Below are positions 7,622 through 14,961 of a DNA stretch of 41,201 bases, in pieces (the first letter of the stretch is position 1; every line of letters starts with the position of its first letter). Under the pieces are notes generated by a model, which ran no database searches, had not been told where the DNA came from, and saw nothing but the letters and a program-made list of their open reading frames with translations. Source of the DNA: Pseudomonadota bacterium (GTDB lineage Bacteria; Desulfobacterota; Desulfobulbia; Desulfobulbales; SURF-16); contig JAHIVT010000096.1 of NCBI GenBank assembly GCA_018816555.1, forward strand, positions 1 through 41,201. Reading direction: 5' to 3'. The position numbers and the translations under genes are program-made.

Positions 7622-8707
7622 TTATTTATCTTCATAGAGATCAAGCTCAGGATAGAGTTTTTTGGCACACTCAGGGCAGATGCCATGACTGAATTCGGCA
7701 AAGGAATGATCCCTGATGAACAGCTCTATCTGATTCCAGTATCCCTGATCATCCCGGATTTTCTTGCATGCGGCACAGATGGGCAACAGACCACTCAGGG
7801 TTTTCACTTTGCAGAGAGCATCCTCCAGTTCGACATTCAACTCTTCCAGCGTGACGGTGCGATCCTGCACCATTTCCTCGAGATTCTCCTTGTGATGGAT
7901 CAGTTCCAGCTCAGCCTGTTTGCGCCTGGTAATGTTATGCATCATGGCGATGATATACCTGCGGCCCTGATCATAAAAGGGTACAAATTTCAACAGCAGA
8001 TAGTTGTCATGCAGAGTAATCGGCTCATCTTCCCCGAGCTCAACGATGTTCTCATCCTGTTTTTCAAGCAGTCTGGCAATGCGCTGCCTATCCGATTCGG
8101 CAAAAAAATCCGGAAAAAATCCCGCCAGCACTTTTTCCTCGGACAACCCCAGCAGCTTAAAGGAGACAGGATTGGCAAAAATGACATGGGCATCGGCGGT
8201 TAGTTCCACCAGCCCCTCGTCCATATGATTTAAAGTGATCTCCAGATGCTTTTTGGTGGCAAGCAGCTCCTTGGTGATGTCACGTTCAAAAATGTTTTCT
8301 TCACCAAAAATCTTTTTACCCAACAGATCCACCTTGTCATTTTCATAATAATGGAGAACGGTGGCAAGATGCTCATTCATCTGTTTGGCCGGTCCTTTGG
8401 CAATACAGGCATTGGCCCCGAATGACTGGAAATCCACCTTTTCTTCGGCTACTATGGCCGAGATGATGATGATGAAAATGGCATCATGCTCCGGCATCTT
8501 GCGGATAATGCGGCAAAGCTTTTCGCCGTTAATCTGCGGCATTATCAGGTCGACAAGCATGATATCCGGCCGGAAGACTTCCACCTGATCCAGGGCGGAC
8601 AGGCCGTCTTCCGCTGCTGCAACAACATAGCCCTGCTGCTGCAGAAAAACCGTCAGCAGCCGCACGATCAGCTTATTGTTATCTACCACCAGAACTTTCT
8701 TTTTCAT
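7622..8707 (-). CDS. Response regulator: receiver - PAS - coiled coil - Cys-rich output module
   Basis: 361 residues. Receiver domain at 1-125 with phosphoacceptor Asp53 (LVDLIMP) and the acidic pair near residue 9. A PAS domain follows at ~150-275 (EGLVELTADAHVIFANPVSFKLLGL ... MMHNITRRKQAELEL), then a coiled coil (~275-315). The C-terminal ~50 residues carry LLPICAACKKIRDDQGYW ... FSHGICPECAKKLYPEL: two CxxC pairs that look zinc-binding. No GGDEF, HTH or kinase domain is present, so this Cys module is the only candidate output. The same module ends two nearby proteins (10749-11420 and 11576-12118). The ATG at 8707 has GGGAG six bases upstream. Its partner kinase is not obvious next door. 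Confidence 0.85.
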   Translation of the reverse strand: MKKKVLVVDNNKLIVRLLTVFLQQQGYVVAAAEDGLSALDQVEVFRPDIMLVDLIMPQINGEKLCRIIRKMPEHDAIFIIIISAIVAEEKVDFQSFGANACIAKGPAKQMNEHLATVLHYYENDKVDLLGKKIFGEENIFERDITKELLATKKHLEITLNHMDEGLVELTADAHVIFANPVSFKLLGLSEEKVLAGFFPDFFAESDRQRIARLLEKQDENIVELGEDEPITLHDNYLLLKFVPFYDQGRRYIIAMMHNITRRKQAELELIHHKENLEEMVQDRTVTLEELNVELEDALCKVKTLSGLLPICAACKKIRDDQGYWNQIELFIRDHSFAEFSHGICPECAKKLYPELDLYEDK

Positions 8708-8917
8708 TATCCACTCCCAGGGCATGCCTTACAATGATTTCACATGCAATTACAATGCCTGCCATTGGCCGACAACCCCGCTTAATCCTTAAAAAAATTG
8801 GCTTCTGAGCGGCCTGAAAATCCATCTTGCCCAAACTGCTTTCGATCAGTAAACCAAGGCCTTTATCCCGGCAAGGCGCGTCAACATTAAACCGGTTCCG
8901 GACGTGCCATAAAAAGC

Positions 8918-10321
8918 TCAACTGTCTTGCGTTCGGGTCATATCCAGCGGCGAAATCCACTGGTCATACTGCTCCGCTGTCACATAGCCGGAATTCAGGG
9001 CCGCCTCCCGCAGAGTCAGCCCCTGGTGATGGGCCTTTCTGGCGATCTGCGCAGCCCGGTCGTAACCGATATGGGGGTTCAAGGCGGTGACCAGCATCAG
9101 GTTCTTTTCCAGGTTTTCTCGTATCCTTGACAGGTTAGGCGCAAGCCCCCTGGCACAGTGGTCGCCAAAGGCCCTACCGGCATCAGCCAGCAAGTCGATG
9201 CTTTCCAGCACATTGTGCACCATTACCGGCTTGTAGACATTGAGCTGAAAATCACCCTGGCTGCCGGCAAAGGCCACGGTGGCATCATTACCGAACACCT
9301 GCACGCAAACCATGTTCAGCGCCTCGCACTGGGTGGGGTTGACCTTGCCCGGCATAATGGACGAGCCCGGTTCGTTTTCAGGAATGAACACCTCGCCGAT
9401 GCCGCAGCGGGGGCCGCTTGCCAACCAGCGCACGTCGTTGGCAAGCTTCATCAGCCCGCCGGCCAGAGTGCGTAGCGCCGCCGAAACCTGTACCAGGGCA
9501 TCGTGGGCGGCCAGGGCAAAAAATTTATTGGGCGCCGAACGAAAGGGATAAGCTGTCAGGGCGGCAATGTGATGGGCGGCAAGATCACCGAAACGGGGAT
9601 GGGCATTCAACCCGGTCCCTACCGCCGTGCCGCCGATGGCCAGATCATACAGGCCTGCCTGCGCAGTCTGTAATGCTTTTAGTCCGAAATCAAGCTGGGC
9701 CACCCAGCCGCTGATTTCCTGCCCCAGGGTGATGGGGGTCGCATCCTGCAGATGGGTGCGGCCGATTTTGACCAGATCCCTGTATGCCCTGGCCTTGGCG
9801 GCAAGAATATCGCGCAGTTGGGTCATTGCCGGGAAAAGTCTGTGCTGCAACTCCTCAACCACGGCGATGTGCATGGCAGTGGGGAAGGTGTCGTTTGACG
9901 ACTGCCCGCAGTTGACATGATCGTTGGGATGGACCGGTTTTTTGGTGCCCAGTGTGCCGCCGGCCAGTTCGATGGCACGGTTGGCTATCACCTCGTTGGC
10001 GTTCATGTTGGACTGGGTGCCGGAGCCGGTCTGGAAAACAACCAGAGGGAAATGATCGTCCAGCCTGCCGTCGATCACCTCTTCCGCAGCTGTGACTATA
10101 AATGCGGCGATCTCCGGAGATAATTGTTCGAGTTCGGCATTGGCCAGGGCGGCTGCCTTTTTCAGAATACCCAGAGCCCGGATCATCGGACGCTGCCAGC
10201 AAAAACGGGTCACGCCGATGGGAAAATGCAGTTTCGCCCGCTGGGTCTCGGCCCCCCAGTAACGGTCGGCAGGAACCTCAACAGGTCCCATGGAGTCGGT
10301 TTCGGTCCGGGTAGTAGCCAT
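8918..10321 (-). CDS. fumC: Fumarate hydratase class II
   Basis: 467 residues, usual FumC length. Interconverts fumarate and malate in the cytosolic TCA cycle without an Fe-S cluster. The family signature [11 protein letters not shown] is present (~residue 316), as are [18 protein letters not shown]-type residues (~97-113), [11 protein letters not shown] and [16 protein letters not shown] (~185-200). A N-terminal [21 protein letters not shown] block confirms the start. AAGG lies eight bases upstream of the ATG. Downstream of the RelE-like gene by 40 bases on the same strand, possibly co-transcribed. Aspartase is close in sequence, but the C-terminal pattern fits fumarase better. Confidence 0.95.
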   Translation of the reverse strand: MATTRTETDSMGPVEVPADRYWGAETQRAKLHFPIGVTRFCWQRPMIRALGILKKAAALANAELEQLSPEIAAFIVTAAEEVIDGRLDDHFPLVVFQTGSGTQSNMNANEVIANRAIELAGGTLGTKKPVHPNDHVNCGQSSNDTFPTAMHIAVVEELQHRLFPAMTQLRDILAAKARAYRDLVKIGRTHLQDATPITLGQEISGWVAQLDFGLKALQTAQAGLYDLAIGGTAVGTGLNAHPRFGDLAAHHIAALTAYPFRSAPNKFFALAAHDALVQVSAALRTLAGGLMKLANDVRWLASGPRCGIGEVFIPENEPGSSIMPGKVNPTQCEALNMVCVQVFGNDATVAFAGSQGDFQLNVYKPVMVHNVLESIDLLADAGRAFGDHCARGLAPNLSRIRENLEKNLMLVTALNPHIGYDRAAQIARKAHHQGLTLREAALNSGYVTAEQYDQWISPLDMTRTQDS

Positions 10322-10361
10322 TGATTTGCCTTATTGGGAAGGGAGAAGGGTTCACCTCTCC

Positions 10362-10715
10362 TCAGTTATGTTTCTTGAACTTCTTCATGTCTTTTTTGTG
10401 ATAGAGGTCAAAGAAGATAACACTGTTATCCGGGATGGTCTGGCAATTTTCACAGTCTCGCTCCTGCCGCTCATTTTCCTTGCGACATCGCCTGCACCAG
10501 TAATAGATGATCCGGTAGTCCCGGCGGCCGACATACTTTTTGAAACGGCCCCGGTAGACGCCATGCATTTTACCGTCCGCATCATCCGGATCGACAAGCA
10601 AGCGGTCGATCACCTTCATGATGCGGCCATAACCGCGGGGATCACTGTTTTTTATCTGCTCAAGTTTCCGGCTAAAAAGTTCGGTAGGTTTAAAGAGATT
10701 GCTTTCACCATTCAT
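10362..10715 (-). CDS. RelE/ParE-like protein with a four-Cys insertion
   Basis: 117 residues. The overall pattern fits the RelE/ParE toxin fold: N-terminal helices (ELFSRKLEQIKNSDPRGYGRIMKVIDRLLVDPDD), GKMHGVYRGRFKKYVGRRDYRIIYY, and a final strand-turn NSVIFFDLYHKKDMKKF. Between the two core strands, after DYRIIYYW, residues 74-91 carry C-x2-C-x10-C-x2-C (CRRC ... CENC), which resembles a zinc knuckle inserted into the fold. Toxins of this family cleave mRNA or inhibit gyrase. No antitoxin gene is adjacent on either side: the neighbours are a PAS protein and fumC. So this may be an orphan or a domesticated RelE-like protein. Start context is weak. Confidence 0.65.
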   Translation of the reverse strand: MNGESNLFKPTELFSRKLEQIKNSDPRGYGRIMKVIDRLLVDPDDADGKMHGVYRGRFKKYVGRRDYRIIYYWCRRCRKENERQERDCENCQTIPDNSVIFFDLYHKKDMKKFKKHN

Positions 10716-10748
10716 GATATGTGCTTATAATTCTTAGCGAATTTTTTT

Positions 10749-11420
10749 TCATGTCTTTTTTTTATTTTTTTGGGGCAGGATCAGATCAGGATAAAGTCTC
10801 GCTGCACAATCAGGGCAGATGCCATGCGAGAACTCTGCCTCGGAATACACACTTATATATGCCTCCAGCTGCTGCCAATAGCCTTTGTCATCCCGGATCT
10901 TCTTGCAGGACGAACAGATGGGCAGGATTCCCTGAAGTATTTTGATCTCTTTAATGGCTCTCATCAGTTCTTCGATGAGCAGCTCTTTTTCCTGCTCTAT
11001 CCTTTTACGGTCCGAGATGTCATGGATGATTGAATAGAGCAGCATCTCGTTATTTATTAAAATCGGTCCGCTGAAAACCTCCACATCTCTTATTCGACCA
11101 TCGGCAAGCCGGTGCCGGAAGTTGAAAAATTGACGTTTTTCCTGCTTGGCATCATCCATTTCCGCCCGGACCTGCTCCTGGGAAAGGGTATTGATTGCCA
11201 TGATCTGCATCTTCCTCATTGCATCCCGGCTATAGCCGTAATAATGACAGGCTGCCGCATTGGCATCCCGAATATCCCCGCTTTCAGGATCAATAATCAG
11301 CATGATAGCACGGTTGTGGACAAAAAGGCCTTGATACAGCGCCTCGGCTTTGTCGGATGTATCGACTAATTCCGCAAAACCCCTGCGCGTCTCATCATCT
11401 GCTCCCATTTTATTCATCAT
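10749..11420 (-). CDS. PAS-domain protein with Cys-rich output module
   Basis: 223 residues. One PAS domain at ~30-145 (LFVHNRAIMLIIDPESGDIRDANAAACHYYGYSRDAMRKMQI, ending LLYSIIHDISDRKRIEQEKELL), a short coiled coil, then the module GILPICSSCKKIRDDKGYW ... FSHGICPDCAARLYPDL in the last ~55 residues. The two CxxC pairs are conserved with the proteins at 7.6 and 11.6 kb. No membrane segment, no catalytic domain. Presumably a cytosolic redox/ligand sensor acting through the Cys module. It ends 33 bases before the RelE-like gene on the same strand. The start (ATGATG at 11420) has GGTGAA upstream. Confidence 0.8.
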   Translation of the reverse strand: MMNKMGADDETRRGFAELVDTSDKAEALYQGLFVHNRAIMLIIDPESGDIRDANAAACHYYGYSRDAMRKMQIMAINTLSQEQVRAEMDDAKQEKRQFFNFRHRLADGRIRDVEVFSGPILINNEMLLYSIIHDISDRKRIEQEKELLIEELMRAIKEIKILQGILPICSSCKKIRDDKGYWQQLEAYISVYSEAEFSHGICPDCAARLYPDLILPQKNKKKT

Positions 11421-11575
11421 ATTTCACCATATCGGCTCATCATGATCCCGGGCAAAATATGCCTCAACAGGTGACCAGACACTTTTCTCATCCTATAAGG
11501 CATCAGCATGAATCACCGCAGCTGAAAGCCCTTGTACGGCAACGCCCGGCACAAGAATCCACGGCCAAGACATTG

Positions 11576-12118
11576 TTATTGCCCCTCATCCCCTTTAAAA
11601 TACTCAGGATAGAGTTTTTTTGCGCACTCCTTGCAGATGCCATGGCTGAAGGATGCCTCAGAGTGCTCGATCACATACTTTTCCATCTGCTCATACTCAC
11701 CTTTCTCATTGCGAATTCTCTTGCATGACGCGCATATGGGCAGAATGCCTTCCAACACCTTGACCTTTTTCTGCAGTTCCTTTGTCTGGGATGACGTTCT
11801 GTCAAGCAGGTAAGCAAAGATACCTAAAACAGCGATTCTTATCACTGAATTAAGCACAGCCACGGGCATGGTCTGCAGTTTCATCCAGGGGAAATTAAAA
11901 AAAACACGGACCAGAGGAAGAAAAACGGTAAGGCCATAGGCCGTAGCCCTTTTGTTGCTCCAGGCCGCCAAACCCACGGGCAGAATGTAGAGTATGGGAA
12001 ACTGTACCGTCTTGCCGGTGGCATAGTCAACAGCCAGTATCGCCAAGGCAATACCAATGCAGCAGGTAGAGGTCCACTTTACATATATCTGCTCGACAAA
12101 TTCGAGAACACCTTTCAT
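11576..12118 (-). CDS. Four-helix membrane sensor with Cys-rich output module
   Basis: 180 residues from the ATG at 12118, which has GAGGAGTGAGAGA just upstream. Residues ~15-115 contain four hydrophobic segments (CCIGIALAILAVDYATG; FPILYILPVGLAAWS; AYGLTVFLPLVRVFF; VLNSVIRIAVLGIFAYLL), a layout common in membrane sensor domains of kinases and cyclases. A short coiled coil (TKELQKKVKVLEGI) connects to the C-terminal PICASCKRIRNEKGEYEQME ... FSHGICKECAKKLYPEY module. It thus has the same output as the proteins at 7.6 and 10.7 kb but a membrane input instead of receiver or PAS. Function inferred only from architecture. Confidence 0.8.
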   Translation of the reverse strand: MKGVLEFVEQIYVKWTSTCCIGIALAILAVDYATGKTVQFPILYILPVGLAAWSNKRATAYGLTVFLPLVRVFFNFPWMKLQTMPVAVLNSVIRIAVLGIFAYLLDRTSSQTKELQKKVKVLEGILPICASCKRIRNEKGEYEQMEKYVIEHSEASFSHGICKECAKKLYPEYFKGDEGQ

Positions 12119-12300
12119 TCTCTCACTCCTCTTCCTGACCAGGTGCACCCGGGGGATTATCCTGTAAGATTAGCAGGATGGTATCCACCGCCAGTTGCCA
12201 GAATTTTTACGCCAGGGGCTGACTATGGAATACTGAAGATTATGACAGAAATTATCTGCAGGGTAAAATGGATGTTCTGCAACCAGGAAATAATAAGGAT

Positions 12301-12325
12301 GGGAGACAGATTTAATTCTGTCCCC
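12301..12325. repeat. Short palindrome (GGGAGACAGA / TCTGTCCCC)
   Basis: An imperfect palindrome just downstream of the RppH-type gene. Sequences of the form GGGGACAGATTTAAATCTGTCCCC are common around REP-associated transposase genes in deltaproteobacterial genomes (from memory), so this may be a mobile-element relic. It could also act as the Nudix gene's terminator. Confidence 0.4.
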
Positions 12326-12341
12326 GGCTTTGATGGCAGGT

Positions 12342-12839
12342 TCAGGAAGAATGCGTACAAGCCGGCCCTTCAGCCCCCGGCATGGGCAGATGGCGAAATT
12401 GTTCGATCAATCGCCGGTAAACCGGTTTACGGAAATCCGCCGCCGCGTCCAGCAGACTCTCAAAAGCCATCCAATGCCAGCAGCGGAATTCGCCGCCGCG
12501 CAGCACATCAATTGCCTGGTCGCTGCCGTGGAATCGAAAAAAAAACCAGTATTGCACCTGGCCCCGCCCTGTTTTTACCCTCCGTGCGGCAGGAGGCAGC
12601 TCATAGACGAGCAATTCCGGGCTTGCCTGCATAAGCTGCAGGTCATGTGCCGGAATCGCCGTTTCCTCGGCAACCTCCCTGAACACAGCCCGCAGCGGCT
12701 CCTCGTCGGCTTCGAGCCCGCCCTGGGGCATCTGCCAGGCAGCAGGGATATCGGCCCGTTCCAAAGCGAGGACGAGCCCCGCATCATTGACGATCACCGC
12801 GCCAACCCCGGCGCGGAAGTACTGGGCCGGCAAATTCAT
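12342..12839 (-). CDS. rppH: Nudix hydrolase, RppH type (RNA pyrophosphohydrolase)
   Basis: 165 residues from the ATG at 12839. The Nudix box is complete: GGLEADEEPLRAVFREVAEETAIP (G-x5-E-x7-REVxEE), at ~residues 38-61. N-terminus MNLPAQYFRAGVGAVIVND and WQMPQGG match RppH/NudH, which removes pyrophosphate from 5' triphosphorylated RNA (or acts on Ap4A). The QVQYWFFFRFHG strand is also typical. The longer frame to 12881 adds 14 residues that do not match the family; AGGGGG lies about 13 bases upstream of the chosen start. The C-terminus PMPGAEGPACTHSS is divergent. Stands alone on the minus strand. Confidence 0.85.
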   Translation of the reverse strand: MNLPAQYFRAGVGAVIVNDAGLVLALERADIPAAWQMPQGGLEADEEPLRAVFREVAEETAIPAHDLQLMQASPELLVYELPPAARRVKTGRGQVQYWFFFRFHGSDQAIDVLRGGEFRCWHWMAFESLLDAAADFRKPVYRRLIEQFRHLPMPGAEGPACTHSS

Positions 12840-13306
12840 ATCAGACACAAGCCCCCTGCCGGAGCTCCATGCTGCCGGCAATGCTGAAAAGACCTGATAC
12901 AGCGGACATCAGGATAACAGAAACAATTTCCATAAGTACGTTTTCCAACTGAGCAAAGGGTACGGGAGCCTCGGCAGATACCACTGACGGAATTTTACTG
13001 CTGCTCATGCATGGGCTACCACGATGTTAAACAGAAATAAAGCACTTTTTCCCGACGATTTTCACAATTTCCCCAGCAATCCGGTTCAATCTCTTACTGA
13101 TTAGGTGTCGAGATGACCAACTGAAATTGCTTGACAATGTGCAGGTTCATGGCAAAGTATTGATTCCGGCAGGCAGGAAGCCGACCTATGAGAGTGTAAC
13201 CCAAATTTCATTGATCTCTTGGTCATCATCCTGCAGCACGGGCTGAATTCTCAACAAACCGCACTGAGTACCACACGCATTTTGACAATCAAAAACAGGA
13301 ACTTCC
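12840..13306. other. Intergenic region between divergent rppH and AGCS symporter genes
   Basis: About 470 bases without a convincing gene. A candidate -35 (TTGACA, 13131-13136) with a weak -10 (AAGTAT, 13155-13160, spacing 18) points towards the symporter. The long leader after it (~145 bases) has no riboswitch I recognise. Confidence 0.4.
13131..13160 (+). promoter_or_regulatory. Candidate sigma-70-type promoter of AGCS symporter gene
   Basis: Perfect TTGACA at 13131-13136 and AAGTAT at 13155-13160 (three of six matches to TATAAT), spacing 18. Only the -35 is convincing. Confidence 0.25.
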
Positions 13307-14638
13307 ATGGAATCGATTGAATTGCTGATTTCCACCCTGTCCGGTTGGGTGTGGGGACCACCCATGCTGGCCCTGCTGGTGGGAACCGGCCTTTACCTGA
13401 CCGTGATTCTGCGCGGCATGCAGTTTCGCGCCCTTCCCCACGCCCTGCGTCTGATCTGGCTCAAGGAGCACGCCACAGAGGGCGACATCAGCCATTTTGC
13501 CGCGCTCGCCACGGCGCTTGCCGCAACAGTCGGCATCGGCAACATTGTCGGCGTGGCAACCGCCATTACTCTCGGCGGACCAGGTGCCGTGTTCTGGATG
13601 TGGATGACCGGGCTGGTGGGCATGGCGACCAAATACTCGGAAGCGGTGCTGGCGGTCAAATATCGCGAAAAAGGCCAATACGGCATGCGCGGCGGCCCGA
13701 TGTACTATCTGGCCAAGGGAGCAGGCCTGCCCAAACTTGGTTGGTTGTTTGCCCTGTTCACCGCCCTGGCGACCTTCGGCATCGGCAACATGACCCAGGC
13801 CAATGCGGTGGCCACCATTTTTCAATCCACCTTCAACGTCGAACCATGGATCACCGGCACGGTCCTGATGCTGCTCACCGGCCTGGTGATTCTCGGCGGT
13901 ATCAAATCAATCGGCCGTTTCACCTCCCTGCTGGTGCCGTTCATGATCGTCGCTTACATTGGCGCGGCCCTTGTGGTGCTGGCCCTTAACGCGGGCGAAA
14001 TCCCCCATGCACTGTATCTGATTTTTTACCACGCCTTCAACCCGGCCGCGGCCACGGGCGGTTTTGCCGGCTCTGTGGTGGCCTCCTCCATGCGTTTTGG
14101 AATCGCCCGCGGCGTGTTTTCCAATGAGTCGGGCCTGGGATCGGCGCCCATTGCCGCAGCAGCCGCCCGCACCAAGGATCCGGTAAAACAGGCGCTGGTG
14201 AGCATGACCCAGACCTTCATCGATACCCTGGTGGTCTGCACCATGACCTCCCTGGTGATCCTGACCGCGCCGGCCTGGCTGCAGGGAGTATCGGCAGGCG
14301 AGTTAACCAGTGCCAGTTTCAACGATACCCTTGGCCACGCCGGTGTGGTGATTATTGCTGTTGCCACCGCCCTTTTCGCCTATTCCACCCTGATCGGCTG
14401 GAATTACTATGGTGAAAAAGCCATCGAATACCTGTTTGGCCCCCGAGCCATCAACCCCTACCGGGTGGTTTTTGTCTGTGTGGTGGTTGTGGGGGCGATG
14501 ATGAAGCTGGAATTCGTATGGAACTTCTCAGATCTGATGAACGGCATGATGGCCCTCCCCAATATCATCGGTCTGCTCATGCTCTCCCAGGTGGTCAAGA
14601 CGGAAACAGACCGCTATTTCAAGGGGAAAGGCTGCTGA
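13307..14638 (+). CDS. AGCS family alanine/glycine:sodium symporter
   Basis: 443 residues with about ten to eleven hydrophobic segments: an inner-membrane amino-acid:Na+ symporter of the AGCS family (Pfam Na_Ala_symp). Hallmarks are FAALATALAATVGIGNIVGVATAITLGGPGAVFWMWMTGLVGMATKYSE (~60-110), GGPMYYLAKG (~128), GIGNMTQANAV (~160) and the family motif FSNESGLGSAPIAAAAA (~268-284). The C-terminal part contains LIGWNYYGEKAIEYL. Substrate, alanine or glycine, is inferred from the family. ACAGGAACTTCC lies immediately upstream of the ATG. The gene is monocistronic, followed by a hairpin element. Confidence 0.93.
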   Translation: MESIELLISTLSGWVWGPPMLALLVGTGLYLTVILRGMQFRALPHALRLIWLKEHATEGDISHFAALATALAATVGIGNIVGVATAITLGGPGAVFWMWMTGLVGMATKYSEAVLAVKYREKGQYGMRGGPMYYLAKGAGLPKLGWLFALFTALATFGIGNMTQANAVATIFQSTFNVEPWITGTVLMLLTGLVILGGIKSIGRFTSLLVPFMIVAYIGAALVVLALNAGEIPHALYLIFYHAFNPAAATGGFAGSVVASSMRFGIARGVFSNESGLGSAPIAAAAARTKDPVKQALVSMTQTFIDTLVVCTMTSLVILTAPAWLQGVSAGELTSASFNDTLGHAGVVIIAVATALFAYSTLIGWNYYGEKAIEYLFGPRAINPYRVVFVCVVVVGAMMKLEFVWNFSDLMNGMMALPNIIGLLMLSQVVKTETDRYFKGKGC

Positions 14639-14672
14639 AAAAAAGCCATCAATAAAGCTACTGATAATATTT

Positions 14673-14836
14673 AGGGTGCCTTGAATAATGAGAATTTTCG
14701 CCCGAGATCAAGAAATAGTGAAAATGAAAAAGCATCCAATAAGGGATATAAACTCCGCATATTAGGCATATGTGAGCATTTTTCATTTTCGCTGTGACAC
14801 AGAATCAGGTGAAAAGGCATTTATTTAAGATGCCCT
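14673..14836. repeat. 164-bp long-hairpin element (MITE/REP-like)
   Basis: Terminal arms 14673-14688 and 14821-14836 pair over 16 positions with one mismatch if G-U pairs are allowed. An internal pair, TTTTCGCCCGA (about 14695-14705) with TCAGGTGAAAA, and a perfect 12-bp inner pair, GAAAATGAAAAA (14720-14731) with TTTTTCATTTTC (14779-14790), share the same centre. The whole unit thus folds as one long hairpin. TTTAG occurs at both borders (14670-14674 and 14836-14840), overlapping the arms, a possible target duplication. No ORF inside. It may also end symporter transcription. Confidence 0.6.
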
Positions 14837-14961
14837 TTAGAATTGCAGCATGAAATGTCGCGACTGCAGGAAAGCCTCTGCCTTCGGAACCGACCGAAAA
14901 TGCAGTTCCTCTGGTGCAATTGACGGGTAGTCCATTGCCTCACCATTTCCGGAGATACATT

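Noticed and set aside
12143-12634. 163-codon plus-strand frame opposite the Nudix gene
   Set aside because: Low-complexity Pro/Arg composition and opposite to an intact Nudix box.
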